Source of the DNA: an uncultured Clostridia bacterium
Lineage (GTDB): Bacteria > Bacillota > Clostridia > Monoglobales > Monoglobaceae
Length of the DNA: 28,998 bases
Reading direction: 5' to 3'
Assembly: GCA_934463175.1 (NCBI GenBank)
Contig: CAKSIW010000027.1
Coordinates: forward strand, 1 to 28,998
Shown here piece after piece: positions 23,157-28,998 of the stretch. The stretch's first letter is position 1. Each line of letters opens with the position of its first letter. Below the pieces are notes generated by a model, which saw nothing but the letters and a program-made list of their open reading frames with translations, did not search any database and had not been told where the DNA came from. The position numbers and the translations under genes were made by a program.

Positions 23157-23915
23157 ATGGTGGTTGAAGTATTCGGTTTGACCGACATAGGAAAAAAGCG
23201 CGAGCTGAATGAGGACAGCTACAGAATATGCGGATTTGAAAACGGAAAGCCGCTGGGCTTTTGCGTGCTTGCAGACGGAATGGGCGGACATAACGCCGGG
23301 GAGGTTGCAAGCGGAAATGCGGTTGAAATCATAGCAGGCGAGCTTGAGGAGTGTCTCGGAGAAGAGGACTCCGGCAAAATCAGCCTTAATATTGCTGAGG
23401 CAATCGACCTTGCCAATGCGCGTATTTATGAGATGTCTCTGCACAGCGCGGAACAGGCAGGCATGGGAACAACAACGGTGCTGGCATATATAAGAGACAG
23501 CCTTGTGAGAGTTGCAAACATCGGAGACAGCCGTGCATATGTTGTTTCCGACAAGGAAATATGCAGAATGACAATTGACCATTCGGTGGTGGAGCAGCTC
23601 ATCAGATCGGGTACGATAACACGCGAGGAGGCGAAAACTCACCCCGATAAAAACATCATAACACGCGCTCTCGGCACGGAAGAATTTGTTGATGCGGACT
23701 TTTTTGATTATGAAGCGAGCGAAGGGGAAACAATTATTCTGTGCAGTGACGGATTGACGGAAATGGTGAGCGAGGACGAAATCAAGGAATGTGTAAATAA
23801 TGCGGAGAGCGTTGCCTCTGCGGTGAATACATTGGTCGGAAAGGCAAACGAAAACGGCGGAACGGACAATATAACGGTTGTTGCCGTTCGGTTCTGCAAG
23901 GAGGGTAATATATGA
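23157..23915 (+). CDS. prpC: PP2C-type protein serine/threonine phosphatase (Stp/PrpC)
   Basis: This 252-residue soluble metal-dependent phosphatase reverses the action of the adjacent kinase. Motifs run in order: NEDSY near residue 20, ADGMGGHNAGE, GTTTV, IGDSRAY, LCSDGL and GGTDNITVV, with the metal-binding aspartates in place. The start is taken at 23157 because GGAGG (23147-23151) lies just upstream. An ATG at 23145 has only an AAAGG two bases away. It overlaps prkC by four bases (ATGA), so the phosphatase and kinase are translated together, as in Bacillus. Confidence 0.95.
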   Translation: MVVEVFGLTDIGKKRELNEDSYRICGFENGKPLGFCVLADGMGGHNAGEVASGNAVEIIAGELEECLGEEDSGKISLNIAEAIDLANARIYEMSLHSAEQAGMGTTTVLAYIRDSLVRVANIGDSRAYVVSDKEICRMTIDHSVVEQLIRSGTITREEAKTHPDKNIITRALGTEEFVDADFFDYEASEGETIILCSDGLTEMVSEDEIKECVNNAESVASAVNTLVGKANENGGTDNITVVAVRFCKEGNI

Positions 23916-25792
23916 ACTTGGTAGGTAGAATTCTTGCAAACAGATATGAGATACTTGAAGAAATCGGAAGCGGCGGAATGGCTGTTGTCTATAAGGCGCG
24001 CTGTCAGCTGCTGAACCGCTTTGTTGCGGTGAAGGTGCTGCGCCCCGACCTCCAGAATGATGCGGAGTTTGTCCGCAGATTCAATGTTGAGGCTCAGGCG
24101 GCAGCAAGCCTTGCGCACCCTAATATTGTTTCAATATATGATGTCGGAAACGAGGACGGTCTTCATTATATTGTAATGGAATATATTGAAGGAAAAACAC
24201 TGAAGGAATATATTGATGAAAAGCACGTTTTGCCGTGGCGTGAGGCGGTTGACTATGCAATACAGATTGCAAGGGGACTTGAACAGGCACACAAAAATTC
24301 AATCATACACCGTGATATAAAGCCGCATAACATAATTATGACAGCGGACGGTGTTCTGAAGGTGACAGATTTCGGCATTGCGCGTGCAAATGTTCAGACA
24401 ACAATGACCTGCGATGACAGTGCAATCGGTTCGGTTCACTACATTTCTCCCGAGCAGGCAAGAGGCGGCTATACCGATGAACGTTCGGACATATATTCTC
24501 TTGGAATTGTGCTTTATGAAATGCTGACGGGTGTTGTGCCGTTCGACAGCGATCAGCCCGTGACAATTGCGATAAAGCATATACAGGAAAAGCCTGTTCC
24601 ACCAAGAGAGCATAACATCAGCATTCCGCTTGCCCTTGAAAAAATCGTTCTGAAGGCAATTGCCAAGGAGCTTTCGGCAAGATATAAAAGCGTCACCGAA
24701 CTCATAGATGATTTGCAGGGAGTGCTTTCCGACCCGTCGAGAGAAATCGTGACCGAGGAGGAGAACACAGAGATTGATAAAACAATAAAAATGCCTGCGG
24801 TCAAGCGTGAAGATATTCAGGCAGTGAAAGATGAGGCGGAGGAAATGCGTTCAAGAAAGAAACCCGTGAAGAAAAACACGGAAATTGACAAGAAAAAAGA
24901 GAAGAAAGTCATTGCCACGGCGATTGTGTGTGCCATTGCGGTCATACTTTTGATTTCTTTTGCGTTCATTTCAATAACAGGTCTCGGTGATTTGTTCTCG
25001 GGCAGTGAAAATGTGACGATACCGAAGCTGGAAGGTATGCTCTATGAGGACGCAGCCGAAAAATATAAAGATGCGGAATTCAGCATTGTGAAGGGAAAAT
25101 CGGTTGAAAGCGACAAGGAGAGCGGCACAATCTTGTCTCAGGATCCCAAGGCGGGAAGCAAGGTTAAGAAAAAGGACGGCATTGTCATCACGGTTGATTT
25201 GAGCAGCGGTTCAAAGGGAATTAAGCTTAAAAACTACACGCGCTATAAGGATTCGAGAGAGGTTGAAATTGAGATTGAGAACCTCGGACTGAAGGCAAAG
25301 TTTATTGAGGAATACAGCGACACATTCCCGAACGGTTCAATCATAAGCCAGGAACCGTCGGCAGGAGCCGAGGTCAAAGAAGGAGAAACAATTGTTTTCT
25401 ATGTGAGCAAGGGTCCTGAGGAGAAGGAAGACGATAAAAAGGAAGAGGAAAAACCGGCAGGCGGTGAAGGTCAGAACACAACAACCGGCGCAAACACAGG
25501 CGGCGGTACGGAAAACGGAACATCAACCGGCGGCAGCACGGCAGCGCCGAGTACGGGCGGTGGCACAACGACAGCACCTGCAAAGAAAAGCACCATGCTG
25601 ACAATATACGGACCGAAGGACAAGGAACAATCACAGGTTCAGGTTAATGTGAACGGCAGCACGGTATACAGCAAAATGCTCAGCAAGGGTCAGAGCGATG
25701 TTGTCAAGCTTGAAGGAACTGCAAGCTCGGTTGAGGTTGAAATACTCTATGACGGCGTTTCTCAGCAGAAGAGTACTGTTAAGCTTCATTAA
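23912..25792 (+). CDS. prkC: PASTA-domain Ser/Thr protein kinase (PrkC/PknB type)
   Basis: The 626-residue membrane kinase senses the cell wall and controls growth and division proteins. The kinase domain occupies 1-275: glycine loop IGSGGMAVVY, K41, HRDIKPHN with D135, DFG with D153, and a Thr-rich activation loop. A Lys/Glu-rich juxtamembrane region repeats NTEIDK twice (about 285-290 and 322-327). One membrane segment lies at about 333-356. Outside are two PASTA repeats (about 367-433 and 437-500). Then come an acidic-Lys patch, a Gly/Thr/Ser-rich linker (about 518-555) and a beta-rich C-terminal domain of about 65 residues. Bacillus PrkC has three PASTA repeats and a different last domain; this layout is shorter in PASTA but has the extra tail. 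The function of the tail is unknown. Confidence 0.96.
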   Translation: MNLVGRILANRYEILEEIGSGGMAVVYKARCQLLNRFVAVKVLRPDLQNDAEFVRRFNVEAQAAASLAHPNIVSIYDVGNEDGLHYIVMEYIEGKTLKEYIDEKHVLPWREAVDYAIQIARGLEQAHKNSIIHRDIKPHNIIMTADGVLKVTDFGIARANVQTTMTCDDSAIGSVHYISPEQARGGYTDERSDIYSLGIVLYEMLTGVVPFDSDQPVTIAIKHIQEKPVPPREHNISIPLALEKIVLKAIAKELSARYKSVTELIDDLQGVLSDPSREIVTEEENTEIDKTIKMPAVKREDIQAVKDEAEEMRSRKKPVKKNTEIDKKKEKKVIATAIVCAIAVILLISFAFISITGLGDLFSGSENVTIPKLEGMLYEDAAEKYKDAEFSIVKGKSVESDKESGTILSQDPKAGSKVKKKDGIVITVDLSSGSKGIKLKNYTRYKDSREVEIEIENLGLKAKFIEEYSDTFPNGSIISQEPSAGAEVKEGETIVFYVSKGPEEKEDDKKEEEKPAGGEGQNTTTGANTGGGTENGTSTGGSTAAPSTGGGTTTAPAKKSTMLTIYGPKDKEQSQVQVNVNGSTVYSKMLSKGQSDVVKLEGTASSVEVEILYDGVSQQKSTVKLH

Positions 25793-25860
25793 TAACAGAA
25801 TCTGCGGAGCAGTATTTCAGTTTCGCAGAATTTGGTCAGATTTATGTGAGGGCGGAATGC

Positions 25861-26736
25861 ATGGAAACATTGAAGGGAGTTATCACAAAGGGAATAGGCG
25901 GATTTTACTACGTTCGGACACCGCGCGGACTGATTGAGTGCAGAGCGCGCGGGATATTCCGAAAAAACAGGTTTGTTCCGCTTGTGGGAGATGAGGCTGA
26001 GGTTGAGATAAGCCGTGAGGACAGCTCAAAAGGAGTTGTTGCTAAAATTTATGAAAGACGGAATCACCTCATTCGCCCCGCAGTCGCAAATGTTTCTCAA
26101 ATGGTTGCTGTTGCGGCACTTGAAAACCCAAAGCCGAATACGTATATTTTAGACAAATTAATTGCGTCGGCAGAGTTTATCGGACTGAAAATCGTTATAT
26201 GCTTCAACAAAAGCGATTTAAGCCGTGACAGTTCAATTGCGGAGATATATGAAAATGCGGGATTTGACGTTCTGGTTGTGAGTGCGGCGGAGAACCTTGG
26301 CACAGACCGTCTGAAAAAAGCCTTGAGGGGCGAGATAACGGTTTTTGCAGGCAACTCGGGTGTTGGTAAATCAAGCCTTCTGAACTGCGTCATGGCGCGC
26401 GAAATGTTTGAGACAGGCGAGGTCAGCGGACGGGTTGAACGCGGCAGGCATACAACAAGACACTCGGAGCTGGTTGAGCTTCCGTTCGGGGGATTTATTA
26501 TTGACACTCCCGGGTTCAGCTCGTTTGATATTAACACCGTTCCGCTTGAGTCCTTGGCGTCAATGTTCAGAGAGTTCGGCAAATACATCGGCTCATGCAG
26601 GTTTCCCGACTGCGGACATACGGCAGAGCCTGACTGCGGTGTTATTGAAGCCGTTGAAAAAGGTGAAATCGCGAAATCGCGGCACGAGAGCTACAAGCTT
26701 TTATATGATGAAATTAAGTCGGCAAAGCAATGGTGA
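25861..26736 (+). CDS. rsgA: ribosome biogenesis GTPase RsgA
   Basis: This 291-residue circularly permuted GTPase acts late in 30S assembly. An N-terminal OB-fold (to about 65) is followed by the permuted G motifs: NKSD at 116-119, then GNSGVGKS at 164-171, then DTPG at 215-218. The zinc site is C246, C251, H253 and C259 in the C-terminal domain. The start at 25861 is supported by GAGGG 8 bases upstream; a GTG at 25846 would contain that site. A small dyad (25801-25806 with 25823-25828) lies in the 68-base gap after prkC and is not a terminator. Confidence 0.95.
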   Translation: METLKGVITKGIGGFYYVRTPRGLIECRARGIFRKNRFVPLVGDEAEVEISREDSSKGVVAKIYERRNHLIRPAVANVSQMVAVAALENPKPNTYILDKLIASAEFIGLKIVICFNKSDLSRDSSIAEIYENAGFDVLVVSAAENLGTDRLKKALRGEITVFAGNSGVGKSSLLNCVMAREMFETGEVSGRVERGRHTTRHSELVELPFGGFIIDTPGFSSFDINTVPLESLASMFREFGKYIGSCRFPDCGHTAEPDCGVIEAVEKGEIAKSRHESYKLLYDEIKSAKQW

Positions 26737-26749
26737 GGGAGTGTTAAAC

Positions 26750-27409
26750 ATGAAAAAATTTAAGATTGCGCCGTCAATTCTTGCGGCAGACGCAGCATAT
26801 CTCGGAGAGGCGGTCAGAAGTGTTGAGGACGCGGGCGTTGAATATCTGCATATTGACATTATGGACGGGCATTTTGTGCCTAACCTCAGCTTTTCGGCGG
26901 ATACGGTCAGGGCACTCAGACGGCTTTCAAAGCTTACGTTTGATGTTCATTTAATGATTTCTGAGCCGCACAAATACATAAAAAGCTTTGCCGAGGCAGG
27001 TGCGGATATTATAACCGTACATGAAGAGGTTCTCGAAAATCCGAGGGAGACGGCGGAGCTGATTCACGGGTTCGGAGTCAAAGCAGGAATATCAGTGAAA
27101 CCGAAAACTCCGATTGAAAAAATTGCGGAATATTTTTCGTGTTATGATTTGATTCTGATTATGACGGTTGAACCGGGCTTCGGCGGACAGTCATATATGT
27201 CTGACATGAATGAAAAAATTTCAGCGGCACGCAGAATGATTGATGAAAGCGGTCTTGCCATTGAGCTTGAGGTTGACGGCGGAGTCGGCTGTAAAAATAT
27301 ATCCGAACCGCTCGGTGCGGGAGCTGATGTCATTGTCGCAGGGTCTGCTGTGTTCGGGTCGGAGGATATTCCGAAAACTGTCAATGAAATGAGGTCAGCG
27401 GCTTTGTGA
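26750..27409 (+). CDS. rpe: ribulose-phosphate 3-epimerase
   Basis: This 219-residue TIM-barrel enzyme interconverts ribulose-5-phosphate and xylulose-5-phosphate in the pentose phosphate pathway. It has APSILAAD at the start, the metal residues H34 and D36 in LHIDIMDGHF, the VEPGFGGQ phosphate loop, and EVDGGV. GAGGGAG at 26735-26741 fixes the start 8 bases downstream. Its end overlaps thiN by four bases. Confidence 0.96.
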   Translation: MKKFKIAPSILAADAAYLGEAVRSVEDAGVEYLHIDIMDGHFVPNLSFSADTVRALRRLSKLTFDVHLMISEPHKYIKSFAEAGADIITVHEEVLENPRETAELIHGFGVKAGISVKPKTPIEKIAEYFSCYDLILIMTVEPGFGGQSYMSDMNEKISAARRMIDESGLAIELEVDGGVGCKNISEPLGAGADVIVAGSAVFGSEDIPKTVNEMRSAAL

Positions 27410-28029
27410 GGTGCTATATTTTTTGTGCGGCAAAAATTGAAAGCTATGAATTTTTAAAACGCTTTGACTTTTCCGACGGCATGGTTATCTGCGCCGACGG
27501 AGGATATGTTCATGCGGAAAAACTGGGTATTGTTCCCGATGTTTGGCTCGGTGACGGTGACTCATTGATCGGAAAACAGGTTTGCGCCGGAGAAAAGATC
27601 AAGTTTCCGATTAAAAAGGACAACACCGACACAGACCTTGCAATTGAGCTTGCAATGGAACGCGGCTGCCGCGAGATTGTCATAATCGGAGGACTCGGAG
27701 GTCGGCTTGACCACGAGTTTTCGCATTTTTGTCTGCTCAAAAAAATGCTTGACCATGGCAGCCGCGGAACTTTGATAAATGAAAAGAATGAGATAACAAT
27801 GGAAAACAGCAGCTTTGTCATTTTTCCTAATGACAAGAAACACATATCCTTTTTCCCGTTCGGCGGAGATGTTGAGAACTTTTCGGTCAGGGGACTGAAA
27901 TATGAAGCTGAAGGCATGACTCTGAAGTGCGGAGAGGCACAGGCAAGCAGCAACAGCTTTTGCGGTGCTGAAAAGGCAGAGATTGAGTTTTCGGAAGGAT
28001 ATATACTGGTGATTCGTTCAAATGACTGA
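27406..28029 (+). CDS. thiN: thiamine pyrophosphokinase
   Basis: This 207-residue enzyme makes thiamine diphosphate from thiamine and ATP. The nucleotide- and metal-binding segment CADGGY, then PDVWLGDGDS, then the DNTDTDLA motif and GGLGGRLDHEFSH are all present, and the C-terminal beta domain binds thiamine. It begins with GTG at 27406 inside the rpe stop (GTGA overlap), so translation is probably coupled. No TPP riboswitch is seen upstream, which fits its place in a constitutive operon. Confidence 0.93.
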   Translation: MRCYIFCAAKIESYEFLKRFDFSDGMVICADGGYVHAEKLGIVPDVWLGDGDSLIGKQVCAGEKIKFPIKKDNTDTDLAIELAMERGCREIVIIGGLGGRLDHEFSHFCLLKKMLDHGSRGTLINEKNEITMENSSFVIFPNDKKHISFFPFGGDVENFSVRGLKYEAEGMTLKCGEAQASSNSFCGAEKAEIEFSEGYILVIRSND

Positions 28030-28063
28030 TAATAAAACTGCGGAAAAGACGGTGATTTCTGAT

Positions 28064-28998
28064 ATGAAAAAAATAATTTGCATACTTCTGACGGCGTTAA
28101 TCGGCGGTCAGGTCTTGTGCTGTGCAAAAGAGAGTGAGAAAAATGATGCGCCTGCGGCGGCATATGAAACAATTGCATTTTCCGCGGAAAACGGCGGATA
28201 TGTTCATGAAGAAAAGCCGGCTGTTTCGGGAACGCTGGTGCGCTGTGCTGATTTTATCAATTACGGCGGTGCGGCAAAGGGAATTGTGCTGAAGAAAAAT
28301 GTGCGGCTGACGGAGGGCATAACGCTGAACGCCGCAAATGAAACAACGAGCTTCATTGTCATTGACGGGAATGTTGAGCTGGATTTGTGCGGAAGCTTCA
28401 TCACGCAGATGTCGGGAAATTCACTGAGCGCACAGCCGCTTTTCGTTGTTCCGAAGGGCTGCTCGCTGAGAATTTTTGATTCCTCAGAGAACGGAGACGG
28501 CATAATAAACGGCGTTCAGTGCGCGGTTTGGGTGAGAGGCGGACGTCTGACTCTTGACAGCGGTACGGTTGCGGCAAGATCGCAGGCAAGCACGGCTCCC
28601 GATGAATATGAGCTTCCGATTAAGGTCACTGACGGCGGTATGCTTGAAATATGCGGCGGAAAGATTGAATACAGCGGAAACCTTGATGACGGCAGAACAT
28701 ATTCAGCACGTTCATGCGCAATATATGCGGACAATACGGGACAGGTTTCGGTCAGCAGCGGAGAAATCTGCGGTGACATTGAATGTGATGAAAAATCCTC
28801 TCTTGAAATCACGGGCGGCAGCTTTGTCCGTGATATGTCGGAATATACCGGTGCGGTCTATGAATTTGTGAAGGACGGTGAGCTGTATACAGTTAAAAGG
28901 ACCGTTCCCGAGGTTTCGGGATACAGCGGAAATGCGAAAATTCCAACGGAAACACAGGCGGAGTATAACGCTGACGGGAGCGGCATAAGCACATACAC
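28064..28998 (+). CDS. exported beta-rich surface protein, partial at window end
   Basis: The frame runs 311 codons from ATG 28064 and is cut by the window edge. The N-terminus is a signal peptide (MKKIICILLTALIGG, then a CCA site near 19-21 that could be cut by signal peptidase I; it is not a good lipobox). The rest is beta-rich with repeating turns. It shows ICGGKIEYSG, VSSGEICGD and LEITGGSFVRDMSEY followed by YEFVKDGELYTV, the pattern of beta-helix-like repeats in Firmicute surface proteins. The start at 28064 gives a clean signal peptide and is preceded by GGTGA at 28051-28055. An in-frame ATG at 28022, overlapping the thiN stop and preceded by the same GGTGA motif, would add 14 residues before it. 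It follows thiN by 34 bases with no terminator, so it seems cotranscribed. Function is unknown. Confidence 0.75.
   Translation, partial: MKKIICILLTALIGGQVLCCAKESEKNDAPAAAYETIAFSAENGGYVHEEKPAVSGTLVRCADFINYGGAAKGIVLKKNVRLTEGITLNAANETTSFIVIDGNVELDLCGSFITQMSGNSLSAQPLFVVPKGCSLRIFDSSENGDGIINGVQCAVWVRGGRLTLDSGTVAARSQASTAPDEYELPIKVTDGGMLEICGGKIEYSGNLDDGRTYSARSCAIYADNTGQVSVSSGEICGDIECDEKSSLEITGGSFVRDMSEYTGAVYEFVKDGELYTVKRTVPEVSGYSGNAKIPTETQAEYNADGSGISTY

Noticed and set aside
22920..23939. About 340-codon antisense frame across rlmN, the phosphatase gene and the start of prkC
   Set aside because: It covers three well-conserved genes; its translation is rich in Cys, His and Ser without a domain pattern, as expected of a shadow frame.
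27390..27410. TPP riboswitch upstream of thiN
   Set aside because: thiN starts inside the stop codon of rpe, leaving no room for a leader RNA.

Overview
The window looks like chromosomal DNA of an anaerobic Firmicute of class Clostridia, probably an uncultured gut or rumen lineage. This rests on gene order and protein types. The right half is close to the Bacillus/Clostridium block yloC-remA-gmk-rpoZ-(coaBC)-priA-def-fmt-rsmB-rlmN-prpC-prkC-rsgA-rpe-thiN. Shine-Dalgarno sites are strong and purine-rich, and promoters are of sigma-A type. RemA and the omega subunit are of Firmicute type, and an S-layer-homology (SLH) surface protein is present. No rRNA, tRNA, CRISPR array or complete mobile element was seen.

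Left, accessory half (1 to about 12,360): (i) the C-terminal end of a protein with a carbohydrate-binding-like fold, followed by a CE4-type polysaccharide deacetylase and a terminator; (ii) a gene-poor stretch with a good promoter, a 17-codon reading frame and a large hairpin; (iii) a GNAT acetyltransferase; (iv) an exported SLH plus M13 (neprilysin-like) metallopeptidase behind a consensus promoter with a perfect TetR-style palindrome at its start site; (v) a decayed nucleotidyltransferase start; (vi) a cupin-AraC regulator divergent from an amino-sugar operon in which nagA is followed by a linkerless fusion of NagB deaminase and ROK sugar kinase; (vii) a PF12831-type FAD oxidoreductase with a PocR-AraC regulator and a 21-bp-phased direct repeat in front of the oxidoreductase; (viii) a lone phage-type holin.

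Right, housekeeping half (12,369 to end): rqcH on the minus strand is back to back with yicC, and both have consensus promoters. From yicC, 16 genes run on the plus strand with small gaps or ATGA/GTGA overlaps: yicC, remA, gmk, rpoZ, priA, def, fmt, a YugP-type membrane zinc peptidase, rsmB, rlmN, a PP2C phosphatase, a PASTA Ser/Thr kinase, rsgA, rpe, thiN, and an exported beta-rich protein cut by the window end. Together they cover nucleotide supply, replication restart, translation initiation, rRNA modification, ribosome assembly and cell-wall-linked phospho-signalling. coaBC is missing from its usual slot between rpoZ and priA, and the YugP gene sits between fmt and rsmB.

The most distinctive items are the NagB-ROK fusion, the SLH-M13 peptidase with its operator, the PocR-AraC/FAD-oxidoreductase module with its candidate operator, the promoter-leader-hairpin unit near 1.2-1.4 kb, and the exported protein coupled to the end of the housekeeping operon. 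No clearly new multi-gene system was identified.
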